A stretch of 46,001 bases of DNA from an uncultured Desulfobulbaceae bacterium (GCA_945787445.1 CALZHT010000046.1:1-46001); one strand, 5' to 3'; shown: positions 7,035 to 16,312, counted from the first letter of the stretch. The notes: generated by a model not told the origin, from the letters alone. Made by a program: numbers and translations.

Positions 7035-9722
7035 TTAATAGAAGGTGAAAATTATTTTGTAATTGTGGAGATTAGGTAAGCTAGCTCCACACACATCATT
7101 CCAATAATCCCCAGCTGAATTATTCCCATTCCATGCATCAGGAATACTTAACGGTGCAGCACCGATAACAAAAATATAATCTCCCGTTCCAAGGGAGGCA
7201 TGGGGGCCATTTGAGTCGGAGAACCGCAGATAAGGATTTTTTCCACTACGAGGCTCATGGATCGGGAATTCAGCCACTGAACATCCAGTAGAATCAGCAA
7301 CATAATGATGGGAACTTGCACAACTATGTATGGGAGAACTACTGTTATTGGCATCAAAAAGATGTACATTGATAAAGGTTTGATCATTCGAATCACCATT
7401 GCCAAACAGGTCCGTCGGAATATTTTTAGCCCAAACACTATCATCAACACAACGCTCAAATGCCAAAACATCAATTGTCACATTACTGGACACAGTCAGC
7501 CGGAAGGGGATCTGGTCAACCTGTGCTGCCGAGGTGATCCGGCCAGTCACCTCTGCAGTGTTAAGAATGGGGCCATAAACAGCAGTTGCAGCCGTACCTG
7601 TTGTAATCCCTCTTATCGCCCTTGGCGTCACCTCGAATATCAAGTACTGGTTGAGATCGGCAGGGACTGCATAGTACGTTTGTGCAGTTGCACCGGCAAT
7701 AGGTACCCGGCCGCTGCCGGATGCGTTATTCGCCCGATACCATCGGAATGAAGTGCCGCTTTCAGGATCGCCCTCTGCATCTGAATACGTATAATTACCG
7801 GTGAGCTGAAAATTGATGCACCGGTAACCGCTGATATTGACGTTCGTCGCTGTCGGCGCCGTGTTTCTGGTGATCGGCCCAATATATTCACTTCGCACAG
7901 GATTGCCGGGCGACCTGCCGATGGAAGCCGCAGGAGTCACCTCAAAGCGCAGGTAATGGTTACGGTCCGCTTCCCGGAGGGTATACGACAGGGAAGTGGC
8001 GCCGGCGACGGCTTCTTCGCCGCCTCCGGCATTATTCGTGAACCGGTACCATTGGTAGGTGGAGCCGCTCTCCGGATCACCTTCGAAATCAGAATACGTA
8101 TACGTGACAGTCAAGGTCGATCCAATCCAGGTGTTGCCTGTAACGCTTATATTGGTGACAGTAGGTAAGGCATTTACCGGATCCGCCTCAATCGGCCCCA
8201 AGACCGGACTCCTTGCAGCCGCACCCTGCCTGGTGCCGCTGGCTGCCACAGGGGTAACTTCAAAGGCCAGATACTGACCCTGATCAGCAACCACCGGAGT
8301 ATAAATCGCCGAATTCGCTCCAGAAATTTCTCCTTGATTGGTGCCGCTTGCATCGTCTGCTCGATACCACTGATAGAGAGAGCCGCTTTCAGCATCACCC
8401 TCTGTATCAGCATATACATAATTCCCTGTCAAGGGACAGCTCACACAGGGACTTCCCATAATTCCGTAACAGGTTGCTGATGGTGCCTCATTTGGCACGA
8501 CTGGACCGACAGCCTCGCTTCTCGTAGCATTTCCAGGAGTCTTTCCTGTGGCAGCCCCTGGAATTACTTCAAATAGCAGATATTTACTCAGATCAGCACT
8601 CACAGGGGTGTAGGTTGTGGAAGTAGCTCCTGCGATAGACTCCTCGTTGTTTCCGTTTGCATCATCTGCCCGATACCATTGATAAGTTGAAACACCTTCT
8701 TCATCACCATCAGCATCATAAAAGGCATAACTGCCGGTCAAGGCACAATCAACGCAAACATTGCCATTGATTAAACCACTTATCGCAACATCCCGGGCAG
8801 TTGGCACGGTATTTCCCTCAAGAGCTAACATTGCAAGCGTATTGCGTAAATGTGCCTGAGCTTCAGACGCGGAGCATAAGGTGCGGGGCCTCGATCCCGT
8901 GAAAACTGCACTATTGTTTAATTTTCCAAGCAGATTCTGTACATGCTGATTATTTTCAAAAGCAGTTGTACTTACTGAGAAATCTATCTGCATATTTACA
9001 GCTTGGTTAATAATAGCATTGGAAATAGTGATACCGTTTGTTGGGTCGCCATCAACATCCAGGGTCAAGAGAAACCTGCAAATATTGGTGACAGACGGAT
9101 CGGTTTCATCAACTGCTCCCTGCACAAGGTCCTTTGGGGTTAAAGTAGCACTTGCCGTGCTCTGCCCTAAAAGAACATCACCAACGTAAAAGCTTATGGT
9201 CTCCCCGGTTCGATAATAAAACAGGCCAGAGGCATTTGTCCTGCTATTCACTGTTGAAGTGCGATACATTAATCCTTCCACCGGACTGTCGACAAATTGA
9301 CCGCTCTGTACTTCTGCGCCTCCCTGATGACAGCCGGTGCAGGTGGTCGGACCATTATGTTCCGGTTTGGAATGGCAAGCAATGCATAAGCCATATATAC
9401 AGTCATGCTGCCACTGATCATCTGCGCAGAGTTGTTCTGTGTCGGTTACAGAGTGGCATGCCTCGCAATCCCAGTTTGTTTCTTCCTGGATGTCGGTATG
9501 GGAATGACATTCAAAACAATTGTCATTAAAGCGGCTGGAATGATCGGTATGGTCGAAGGTTACATCCGACCAGGTGCCACCGGCAAAAGTGAGAACTGCA
9601 TCATTGTTTGATATTTCAGGTGATTCCCCAACATAGCTGTTGGAGTTTTTACATCCTGAAAAAGCAAAAAGAGACAAGAGACTAAAACAAATTAGCACCA
9701 AGCGCAGTTTATAAACTTTCAT
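7035..9722 (-). CDS. Tetrahaem c-type lipoprotein with four Ig-like repeats
   Basis: An 895-residue exported protein. The lipobox is LFAFSGC (Cys about residue 24). Residues about 45-135 contain four haem c motifs (CFECH, CEACH, CIACH, CTGCH) after FDHTDHSSRF, resembling a class III (cytochrome c3-like) module. Residues about 140-290 form a domain of the type SPVEGLMY...GxTISFYVGxVLLG...TPKDLV...LDVDGDPTNGI seen in many exported lipoproteins. Four repeats of about 104 residues follow (roughly 304-720), each with a TYSDxEGDPESG...YQWYR core, an AGATSxxYTPVxAD element and FEVTP. The C-terminal 170 residues contain a separate beta-rich domain with several histidines and cysteines. It probably sits on the outer membrane as an extended surface cytochrome. 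No exact family is known to me. Confidence 0.8.
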   Translation of the reverse strand: MKVYKLRLVLICFSLLSLFAFSGCKNSNSYVGESPEISNNDAVLTFAGGTWSDVTFDHTDHSSRFNDNCFECHSHTDIQEETNWDCEACHSVTDTEQLCADDQWQHDCIYGLCIACHSKPEHNGPTTCTGCHQGGAEVQSGQFVDSPVEGLMYRTSTVNSRTNASGLFYYRTGETISFYVGDVLLGQSTASATLTPKDLVQGAVDETDPSVTNICRFLLTLDVDGDPTNGITISNAIINQAVNMQIDFSVSTTAFENNQHVQNLLGKLNNSAVFTGSRPRTLCSASEAQAHLRNTLAMLALEGNTVPTARDVAISGLINGNVCVDCALTGSYAFYDADGDEEGVSTYQWYRADDANGNNEESIAGATSTTYTPVSADLSKYLLFEVIPGAATGKTPGNATRSEAVGPVVPNEAPSATCYGIMGSPCVSCPLTGNYVYADTEGDAESGSLYQWYRADDASGTNQGEISGANSAIYTPVVADQGQYLAFEVTPVAASGTRQGAAARSPVLGPIEADPVNALPTVTNISVTGNTWIGSTLTVTYTYSDFEGDPESGSTYQWYRFTNNAGGGEEAVAGATSLSYTLREADRNHYLRFEVTPAASIGRSPGNPVRSEYIGPITRNTAPTATNVNISGYRCINFQLTGNYTYSDAEGDPESGTSFRWYRANNASGSGRVPIAGATAQTYYAVPADLNQYLIFEVTPRAIRGITTGTAATAVYGPILNTAEVTGRITSAAQVDQIPFRLTVSSNVTIDVLAFERCVDDSVWAKNIPTDLFGNGDSNDQTFINVHLFDANNSSSPIHSCASSHHYVADSTGCSVAEFPIHEPRSGKNPYLRFSDSNGPHASLGTGDYIFVIGAAPLSIPDAWNGNNSAGDYWNDVCGASLPNLHNYKIIFTFY

Positions 9723-10021
9723 CTTGCGCCTCTCTAAATTTTTGGATTATTTCAGTACAAAGCCCGGATAGGAAAATTTTAGACAAACATATCTAACAGC
9801 TTTTTGCAATAAAAAAAATAATCGGATAACTATTTAAAATTATTAGCCTTTTATAAATCATTTTGAAAAACATAAAACACTCTTGGAAAGATCAGTCAAA
9901 AGCTGAGTGAGATGAACAAATCTGCTTAACGCAAAATAATTCCATCTCCCTTCTTCACAAAAATATGGTGATTTGCTATAATGAATTTTGATTCATCAAT
10001 GCACCAAGAGAGGATCAAGCC
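9723..10021. other. AT-rich divergent intergenic region
   Basis: This separates the minus-strand cytochrome lipoprotein from the plus-strand small gene. It is AT-rich and must hold both promoters, but no clean -35/-10 pair, hairpin or leader RNA was recognised. Confidence 0.5.
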
Positions 10022-10324
10022 ATGCATCCTATTCTCGCGGATTTAAACAATATCCTTTCGCCGATAGCCGTCCTGTTCATCCTGCCGTTTCTCGCTACCA
10101 GGCTTACCCGTTATTTGAACGAAAAATTTGACAAGGTGTATGAGGAGGAAGAAAAGCTCTGCCGTCTGGCAAGGCGCATCGAAAAAAGTGTTTACGCCGT
10201 ATTTCATCTGTCCGGTGAAAAATGGAATATAATTCCGCGAAAAATAGAATATGACTTTAAGGAATATATTCTCTCGGGATGCATTCCTTTTTACGTTAGA
10301 GAATACGTGCGCAGCTACGCCTGA
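10022..10324 (+). CDS. Hypothetical small membrane-associated protein
   Basis: A 100-residue protein with one N-terminal hydrophobic helix (SPIAVLFILPFLATRL, residues about 14-29), followed by a strongly charged helix (KVYEEEEKLCRLARRIEKSVY) and an aromatic-rich C-terminal part. The ATG at 10022 follows AGAGAGG by a suitable distance, which supports translation. No family was recognised. The opposite-strand frame over the same bases lacks comparable signals. It is convergent with the ParA-roadblock gene. It could be a small inner-membrane protein with a cytoplasmic tail. Confidence 0.5.
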   Translation: MHPILADLNNILSPIAVLFILPFLATRLTRYLNEKFDKVYEEEEKLCRLARRIEKSVYAVFHLSGEKWNIIPRKIEYDFKEYILSGCIPFYVREYVRSYA

Positions 10325-10408
10325 CCTCCCCGCCCCTTTCTTTAAACCCAATCCTGTCAGTAAATAATCCACTCCTTAAGGACCTGGCCTTGATTTATCC
10401 CTTTGTGC

Positions 10409-10472
10409 CTTTCTGTCTTTCTGCCTTCTACCTTCTGCCTTCTGCCTTCTGCCTTCTGCCTTCTGCCTTCTG
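10409..10472. repeat. Heptamer tandem repeat (TTCTGCC)n
   Basis: About eight units of a 7-base repeat (TTCTGCC, first units degenerate) end four bases before the stop codon of the ParA-roadblock gene. It is in intergenic DNA. Copy number is likely to vary among strains by slippage. Confidence 0.85.
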
Positions 10473-10475
10473 AAA

Positions 10476-11774
10476 TCATGATAGTTCGGCAACAATCTGG
10501 GCCACCATTTCCTTAATTTGCCTTTCATCCGGATTGAACGGTTCCCGCGGGCAGACAGTTAAAAGATAATAGCTATTTTCGAGCATCTCAAATTTGCACA
10601 TCAGAAGCTTCTCATCATCATTTATGACCAAAGAGATGAAGTTGGCGTTCGGGAGATCCAATATGGACCCTGCTTTTTGCAGAGAATCGCCGAGCACGGA
10701 GGTGAAGGCGGCAAGGGCGTCAATATCGGCAGAGCATTTGTAATGCGCCAGCGGTAATCCCATCTCATCAGTAACAACCGCACCGGAAAATCTCCTCCCT
10801 TTGCACATCTTCGCCAGAATATTTCCTAACAGGTCACTCTGGGTGCGTTTCTTTTTTATTACCTCTGTCTGAGCCTCTCCAAAAGGAGCAATATCTTCCA
10901 GGAGGTCGGCAGGGAGATCGACATATTCCTCTTCCCCGGCTGGGCCCCTGCTCGCCAGTTCTTTTGCCAATGTTTCGTAAGGTTTTGCCGCTTCTTCACC
11001 TATGGGCAGCATCCCTATGGGCAGAGACTTGATATTTGCCGACTCAAAATTTCGGTCATAGGGGACCAGGATATCAAAGAAAAAAGAGCCGGGCAGCTGG
11101 GACTTGAAATGGTTGAGGATATTTTTCTCAGTGGGATTGGTGCTGTCAAACATAGTGATAAGCACCCCTTCAAGCACTAAAGAGGGATTGCCAACTTTCT
11201 GCACCCAGTCGGTAAGCTTGAAAAAACTGGGCAATGACTTCACCGTAGTTGCCCGGCAATTAATTACCAGGATAAAGGTGTGGCTCGCTTCGAGCGCGGC
11301 CTTGACAATCCCACCCACCCCGACCGGAGAATCGATCAGTACATAATTGAAATCCCTGGCAAGATGACGGATAAGGCTGTTAAGCCGCCCTTCTGCTGCT
11401 TCTTTCTCAAAAAACAGGATATCATCGGGTTCGCTCAATCCTACGCCCGCCACAGCAAGGTTGTCACCATTGACATGGGCCAAAAGTTGGTCAGTCTCAG
11501 CATCTCCTTTAAGGGCCTGCACAAGCCCTTGGACATTCTTGCGTTTGAGGTTGCAGGTAAGAGCAGTGGAGCCCCGCGGATCACAATCAATGATCAAAAC
11601 CTTTTCACCAAGCAGGCTTAAGCTGTACCCAAGATTCAGGGCCGTGGTGCTCTTGCCCACCCCGCCCTTCTGGCTGGCGATGGTAATGATTTTTTTCGTG
11701 TGCGATCTCGGTTCGTCATCTGATTCTGAGATCCCTAACTTTAACAATTCTTCTTTTGTTAATTTTATCAACAT
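10476..11774 (-). CDS. ParA-family ATPase fused to a roadblock/LC7-like domain
   Basis: A 432-residue protein. Residues about 28-280 form a ParA/MinD-type deviant Walker ATPase: SQKGGVGKSTTALNLG (Walker A), IDCDPRGSTAL (switch I), VLIDSPVGVGG (Walker B region). The C-terminal 130 residues, from SDLLGNILAKMCKGRRFSG, match a roadblock/LC7 fold pattern: a helix, VVTDEMGLPLAHY strand pair, then a long helix and LVINDDEKLLMCKFE strands. Roadblock domains regulate small GTPases such as MglA; their fusion to ParA is uncommon. The start at 11774 (MLIKLTKEELLK) was preferred over 11831 because the latter adds a non-conserved tract. No parB or parS-like gene is adjacent, so it may position a protein cargo instead of DNA. 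It is a monocistronic gene. Confidence 0.8.
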   Translation of the reverse strand: MLIKLTKEELLKLGISESDDEPRSHTKKIITIASQKGGVGKSTTALNLGYSLSLLGEKVLIIDCDPRGSTALTCNLKRKNVQGLVQALKGDAETDQLLAHVNGDNLAVAGVGLSEPDDILFFEKEAAEGRLNSLIRHLARDFNYVLIDSPVGVGGIVKAALEASHTFILVINCRATTVKSLPSFFKLTDWVQKVGNPSLVLEGVLITMFDSTNPTEKNILNHFKSQLPGSFFFDILVPYDRNFESANIKSLPIGMLPIGEEAAKPYETLAKELASRGPAGEEEYVDLPADLLEDIAPFGEAQTEVIKKKRTQSDLLGNILAKMCKGRRFSGAVVTDEMGLPLAHYKCSADIDALAAFTSVLGDSLQKAGSILDLPNANFISLVINDDEKLLMCKFEMLENSYYLLTVCPREPFNPDERQIKEMVAQIVAELS

Positions 11775-12592
11775 GGTGCAAAATAAAACTATTGGTGGAT
11801 AGTATCTTGTTTTTCTCGGTTCGACGCACATGACAAGCGCTTATACCCTTATGGGGGTATAAGTACCTTTATACCTCCTTGCGGGGTACTTCAGGGGGCA
11901 TCCCCAACGGCTTGCCGGAGCAAAGCGGATATCCTCTTAAGCGGGGTGACGGGGAGCTTCAATACCTACTAATGAATTAGCATACAGAATGCAATATTTT
12001 ATTGTTACTTAGGTATCAGGAGAAAAGAACAATGTGTATTTACGTTATGCGCACAATTCAAACGCAGTGGTCGATAACAGTCACCCTTTTTCTATCCTTG
12101 CCCCGGAAGAGCAAGGGAGGATTTGCCTCATAGGTTGCCTGCAATACTATACCCGCAAGTGCGGCGCAATATCTTGAGCGTTGTTCCCGGTTCCAGGTCT
12201 TTGATTTGCTTTCACCATTGAAATTACATGATCTATATTTCGTTACCGAACCCGCGTACCATAATTTCCTGTCCCGGGAAGATGAAAATTGCCGGAAGTT
12301 GTCAGGATTACTCCTTGCAACACCTATGCAAATCTCATATATTCCTAACCGGAGAGTATGCGTGCTTTTGGGGATAATTCTCTCATAACCAAGAGGTGGA
12401 GAGAGGTGCGAAGGTCTGCGTGGGGAACGATGGGACTTCCATAAAATTATAAATTTCTTTCCGCAGCAGGTATATATTTATTATTTATGGACGCTATACC
12501 TCATAATTTTGCGCGGCAGGTTTCATGAATTTTGTAGAAAAACGGTATACCCCTTGGGTGGAAATGTAGGTATGACTGCAAAGAGGTTTAGG
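11775..12592. other. Long intergenic region with a hairpin, no gene seen
   Basis: About 820 bases without a convincing gene. At 11840-11863 a hairpin CTTATACCC/GGGTATAAG lies just upstream of the ParA-roadblock gene and may be an operator or part of its leader; a further GTACC...GGGGTAC symmetric stretch follows. A 60-codon plus-strand frame at 12206 has no ribosome-binding site and looks accidental. The rest contains AT-rich tracts but no recognisable RNA. Confidence 0.5.
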
Positions 12593-12994
12593 ATGAGAAA
12601 TGTGATTTATGAGACCGTTGTTTTACCGGCCCCTTCTGAAAAGCTATTTGCAATGTACTTGGATCCGTCCACGCACGCATCAATTACTGGTTCGCCGGTC
12701 CTGATCGGGGAAGAAAGCGGATCTCAATTCGAAGCCTTCGGCGGCATGTTAACCGGGACAATTCTGCAAGTAGTGCATTCGCGGTTGATTGTGCAGTCGT
12801 GGAGATCCTCCAATTTTAGGACTGAAGATCCGGAATCTACCCTAATCCTTGCCTTTACTCCCGAAGGAGCCGAAGGCCGGATTGACCTTGTTCATGTAGA
12901 CGTGCCGGACCATGATTATGAAGGAGTGACCAAAGGGTGGGACGAATACTATTGGAAACCTTGGCGCAAATATTTGGAAAGCCTGGGAGAGTGA
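12593..12994 (+). CDS. SRPBCC/AHSA1-like domain protein
   Basis: A 133-residue START/Bet v1-fold protein of the Activator of Hsp90 ATPase homologue 1-like group. Evidence is the opening strand VIYETVVLPAPSEKLFAMYLDPSTHASITG, then SGSQFEAFGGMLTGTILQV, IVQSWRSSNFRTEDPESTLIL, and the closing helix GWDEYYWKPWRKYLESL. These segments match the usual order of the fold (beta strand, alpha pair, curved sheet, long C-terminal helix). The ATG at 12593 follows AGAGG at six bases and was chosen; an in-frame ATG at 12572 would add seven residues. These proteins usually bind a hydrophobic ligand or act as stress-related helpers; the ligand is unknown. It is convergent with the amidotransferase gene across a palindromic repeat. 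Confidence 0.8.
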   Translation: MRNVIYETVVLPAPSEKLFAMYLDPSTHASITGSPVLIGEESGSQFEAFGGMLTGTILQVVHSRLIVQSWRSSNFRTEDPESTLILAFTPEGAEGRIDLVHVDVPDHDYEGVTKGWDEYYWKPWRKYLESLGE

Positions 12995-13033
12995 ATTTAC
13001 GGGAAACGGAAAAAGAAAGTATATAATCCTTTT

Positions 13034-13120
13034 ATCACCACAGAGGACACAGAGAGCACAGAGTAAAAATTTATTATTTCAATAAGTTATCTCTGTGACC
13101 TCTGTGATCTCTGTGGTGAA
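13034..13120. repeat. Inverted repeat of the CACAGAG type
   Basis: Left arm TTATCACCACAGAGGACACA then GAGAGCACAGAG; right arm CTCTGTGACCTCTGTG then ATCTCTGTGGTGAA. The arms pair over about 30 bases around an AT-rich loop. This CACAGAG repeat type is widespread in bacterial genomes. Lying between convergent genes it could also act as a bidirectional terminator. Confidence 0.75.
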
Positions 13121-13157
13121 CTCATATTTTTTTGCATGTCTATCCATCCTTTACGCT

Positions 13158-14036
13158 TTATATGTCATCCTGAAACGGCAGCGGGATAGATTCAATGTCA
13201 AGGTTGTTTTCCGCATCCACTTTGAGCATATGGTTGCTCTTCACCATAATCCAGTCTTTCTGAAAGTCTTTCAGGGGCTCAGAGGCAATAATCACGGCTT
13301 TTTTCTCCATTTCATCACTGGGCATCAACCTGAACTCGCCGGAGTCATCCGGCAGGAGTTTCCCTTTTGCGAAATAGAGGGAAGGAGGCTGCTCGCCCGC
13401 CTTACTCGAAAAACGGGTGACTATGGTAGTTTGCCCATTCGTGATCCCAAAGTTCATATACGCATTGGTATTGTCGCCATGGGAACGGCGTAACTCCATG
13501 ATGCGTCGCATCGTAGATACCATACCATTTCGCATATCATCCGCGCTGGCAAGATCATTACAGCCTATGTGGTCAAGAAACAGACTAAATGCGTGCTCTG
13601 AATCGGTATTCCCCTGGATCAATTGATAGGCGCGATCAGAAAGCTGATTGATTAAAGGTCGCTTGATTTTATGGAATTGATCAAGGTGGCCGTTATGCAT
13701 CCAGAGGTAGCGCCCATACAGGAAAGGATGGCAATTTGCTTCTGATACAGGCATACCGATGGACGCATCGCGCACATGAGCAAAAAAACAATGCGACATC
13801 ACCTTGCCGGCTATCTGATATAGATTGCGATTACTCCAGGCAGGTTCGATGCTACTAAAGACGCCGGGTTCCGGATCGTCATGCATCGGATACCAACCCA
13901 CACCAAAACCGTCTCCATTCACTGGTTTTGATCTCTTTCTGGCACTGAGACTTTGGGCGACCAGTGAATTGTTGGCATGCACCAACAACCTCTCCATCAG
14001 CATCTCAGGTCCTTTATATGTTAGAAATCGGCACAT
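13158..14036 (-). CDS. Class II glutamine amidotransferase (YafJ type)
   Basis: A 292-residue class II (Ntn) amidotransferase domain protein. The start Met is followed by the catalytic Cys2 (MCRFLTYKG), which needs Met removal. Other motifs are NGDGFGVGWY near residue 40 (oxyanion/glutamine site), FAHVRDAS near residue 88, and NCHPFLYGRYLWMHNGHL near 101, followed by the GNTDSEHAF glutamine-binding segment. No second, synthase domain is present, so it resembles YafJ-like proteins whose acceptor is unknown. The ATG at 14036 is fixed by the need for Cys at position 2. It stands alone on its strand; the repeat B copy lies just upstream. Confidence 0.9.
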   Translation of the reverse strand: MCRFLTYKGPEMLMERLLVHANNSLVAQSLSARKRSKPVNGDGFGVGWYPMHDDPEPGVFSSIEPAWSNRNLYQIAGKVMSHCFFAHVRDASIGMPVSEANCHPFLYGRYLWMHNGHLDQFHKIKRPLINQLSDRAYQLIQGNTDSEHAFSLFLDHIGCNDLASADDMRNGMVSTMRRIMELRRSHGDNTNAYMNFGITNGQTTIVTRFSSKAGEQPPSLYFAKGKLLPDDSGEFRLMPSDEMEKKAVIIASEPLKDFQKDWIMVKSNHMLKVDAENNLDIESIPLPFQDDI

Positions 14037-14044
14037 ATACTAAT

Positions 14045-14290
14045 CATAGACTAATGAAAAGGACCGCCACTTCGCTGCTGAAAGTCGGAATACGGGTCAA
14101 ATAGACTCGTTTAAATCGTGCTCGTGCTCGTGCTCGCAATGGTAATCGAAAAGAAAGCGTTACGTGTTTGATTATGAATACAAGGAAAATCGATTACGAG
14201 TACGAGCACGGAAATAATAAATACGAGCTAAAGCTGCCTGCCTGGAAGGCAGGGGTATTAACCTTAACTGAGACTAATAAAGAAGCACGG
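14045..14290 (-). repeat. Dispersed repeat B, copy 2 (inverted relative to copy 1)
   Basis: The order is reversed with respect to copy 1: GGACCGCCACTTCGCTGCTG comes first, then AAAGTCGGAATACGGGTC, the GTGCTCGTGCTCGC arm, the TTGATTATGAATACAAGG spacer, the CGATTACGAGTACGAGCACG arm, and finally the small hairpin CTGCCTGCCTGGAAGGCAGG. It occupies the gap between the amidotransferase and the calcium-binding-repeat gene. In this copy the core spacer keeps the same orientation as copy 1, as expected for a near-symmetric core. Confidence 0.8.
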
Positions 14291-14315
14291 TATCCCAAAA
14301 AGTTCTACCAGACGT

Positions 14316-15383
14316 TCAAACAGCCAGATCTATTTCTTGGATAGTCCCGGCAACCCCGTCTTCCCTGATAAAAATGGATGTTTTTTGTACCATTCCCAAT
14401 AAATCATTCCCATGATTTTTGAAATGGAAATCCGATTGCAGAGATTCCAAAAAGATGGCGCCGATGTTGTGATCGAGCAGTGACCTCAGGTAGTCATTGC
14501 CGGCCGCATCCTTAGCCCATATTTTGAGTTTAGCAAAGATTGGATCGTTTTCATCCACCCAACCGTTGTGGTCCGAATCATAGCGGGCAAGTTCTGCAAA
14601 GCCGTCGCCCGATCCAGGACCGAAGAGTTCGCTGCCGTCATTGACAACCTGGTCGTTGTTATGATCCAGAACCAGAAAACCACTGCCCGGTCCGACAAAA
14701 GAAATTTGATCCTCTTTACCATCCGCATCAAGATCAAAGCTGAACTTCATATTATTCAGTTCGGCCGCCTGACCGCTGAAATTGATCACTAACGGATCAA
14801 CGAGCTTGGCATCTCCTCCCCTGATCCTGATGTCGGTGGATTCGAAAAATTCCCTGGTCATGACAAGCTGGAGCGAGAAATCGATTTCCCGGCCGTCCTC
14901 AGTCCTGATAGAACCGCCGGCTGAAAAATTCATTTCTTCATATTCGGAATGGGATTCATGGTAATCATATTCAAGGCCCCACCCTTCCCTGACCGGCTGT
15001 CCATCGTCAGCAGCATGCCGAGAAACATCATCCGGCCCAGTACATGAGTCGGTCTTAAGATCGTCCAGGTTGGCTATTCTGATTTTTTTGCCGGTAAGCG
15101 CCTCAAGGATCAAACGCATGGCACGGAGTCTCGGCTCTTCAGCAATCGAATCTTTTACAACTTCTTCCTCAGGAGCTGCGGCAGTGGCCTGGGATTGCTT
15201 GGCCAAAGCCTCGGTTGATATAGTGACTACGTCTTTGAGCTCCTCAGTAATGGGCGGTAAGGGATTGTCGCGTAAACCAGGCCGCTGGTCACCTACCCAG
15301 AACAACAGTGACTCTTCCCGAATCTCTTCTTCACGAAGCAGAGAGCTGCTTGTCATCGTAACGGCGGCATCCGTAATCTTCAT
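14316..15383 (-). CDS. Hypothetical protein with calcium-binding (VCBS/EF-loop) segments
   Basis: A 355-residue protein without a signal peptide. The C-terminal half holds aspartate-rich loops of the calcium-binding type: DLDADGKEDQISF, DHNNDQVVNDGSELFG and DSDHNGWVDENDPIF, followed by AKLKIWAKD. This SELFG...D.NxDGxID...F..L..W order is common in large surface or secreted Desulfobacterota and cyanobacterial proteins near haemolysin-type repeats. The N-terminal half is acidic and low in complexity. The start at 15383 follows GGAGAG at a good distance; the upstream in-frame ATG at 15440 adds a basic tract and lacks such a site. Function is unknown; a secreted calcium-dependent protein is plausible but no export signal is visible. 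Confidence 0.7.
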   Translation of the reverse strand: MKITDAAVTMTSSSLLREEEIREESLLFWVGDQRPGLRDNPLPPITEELKDVVTISTEALAKQSQATAAAPEEEVVKDSIAEEPRLRAMRLILEALTGKKIRIANLDDLKTDSCTGPDDVSRHAADDGQPVREGWGLEYDYHESHSEYEEMNFSAGGSIRTEDGREIDFSLQLVMTREFFESTDIRIRGGDAKLVDPLVINFSGQAAELNNMKFSFDLDADGKEDQISFVGPGSGFLVLDHNNDQVVNDGSELFGPGSGDGFAELARYDSDHNGWVDENDPIFAKLKIWAKDAAGNDYLRSLLDHNIGAIFLESLQSDFHFKNHGNDLLGMVQKTSIFIREDGVAGTIQEIDLAV

Positions 15384-15475
15384 AACTTCTCTCCAACGTT
15401 TAGTAAATTTTCTACATAACAACTTTTCGGTCGTTTTCATTAAAAAGGTTAACGTATTTTTATACGCTCAATTTA

Positions 15476-16312
15476 CTACGCAATACGGATTTTACGGAAG
15501 TCGCGGATTACTTTCCTGAAGATGAATTGAAACATTGAAGGATTTAAACGATACAACCACCACACAAAACGTGCATAAAAAGGGAAAACAATGACCGATT
15601 TATTTCGTTCAATCCCTTGTAGGATGATTTTTGCTGCTTTGACTGGGTCCATAAAATATTTTGTTGCCTTGGTGTGGATCAATTTTTCCTTGTCAACATT
15701 GACTAAAGAGGCTCTCTCGTGAATTGGTGTATGCATAATGCCAGGACAGACCAGATTCACTTTAATGCCCAAATCAGCACCTTCCACCCGCAATGAATTC
15801 GAGAAGCCGACTATGGCCCATTTGCTGGTGCAGTATGGAATTTCTTTCGGGATGGGGATTAAACCTGCCAGGGAGCTGATGTTGACAATCTGACCACCTC
15901 CCTGTTTTTCCATGACACTATAGGCAGAGATGGCGCCATAAATAACTCCCCAGAGATTAACATCGATAATACTTCGCCAGTGGCGGACTGTCAGGTCGCG
16001 CGTTTCTCCTTGGATTGCGGTGCCGGCATTATTAAACATCAAATCAATACGTCCATACTTATTGACAATATCTTGGATAATTCTTTGAGTATTTTCATAC
16101 AAAGTGACATCCAAGAATCCAAAAAGCGCCTCACCGCCGGCCTCGGAAATATCAAAAGCAACTTGTTGCGCGCCTTCCTGATCAATGTCGACAGGAACCA
16201 CCTTTGCCCCTCTTCTCCCCAATTCCTCACACAGTGCCTTTCCGAGACCTGAAGCGCCTCCTGTAACTATCGCAACTTTATTCGTGAAATACCCCATGTA
16301 CCGCACCCACAT
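15476..16312 (-). CDS. Short-chain dehydrogenase/reductase
   Basis: A classical SDR of about 278 residues. The cofactor motif TGGASGLGKAL is near residue 16, NNAG near residue 90, and the catalytic Ser and YxxxK are NISSLAGL...IPYCTSKWA (Tyr and Lys near residue 155). After the core, an extra C-terminal segment (FPFYARFVWWLYRLNPSMFQFIF) is hydrophobic and aromatic and may contact the membrane. The ATG at 16312 follows AGGGA by four bases; 16297 (MGYFTNKVAIVTGG) is an alternative that places the motif in the usual position. The substrate cannot be told from sequence; membrane-associated members often act on lipids or sterols. It is divergent from the two-CW epimerase gene. Confidence 0.88.
   Translation of the reverse strand: MWVRYMGYFTNKVAIVTGGASGLGKALCEELGRRGAKVVPVDIDQEGAQQVAFDISEAGGEALFGFLDVTLYENTQRIIQDIVNKYGRIDLMFNNAGTAIQGETRDLTVRHWRSIIDVNLWGVIYGAISAYSVMEKQGGGQIVNISSLAGLIPIPKEIPYCTSKWAIVGFSNSLRVEGADLGIKVNLVCPGIMHTPIHERASLVNVDKEKLIHTKATKYFMDPVKAAKIILQGIERNKSVIVFPFYARFVWWLYRLNPSMFQFIFRKVIRDFRKIRIA

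Noticed and set aside
10043-10372. Minus-strand frame opposite the small membrane protein
   Set aside because: The plus-strand frame has the better ribosome-binding site and a membrane helix.
12206-12388. Plus-strand frame of 60 codons
   Set aside because: No ribosome-binding site, no recognisable family and unusual codon use; judged accidental.
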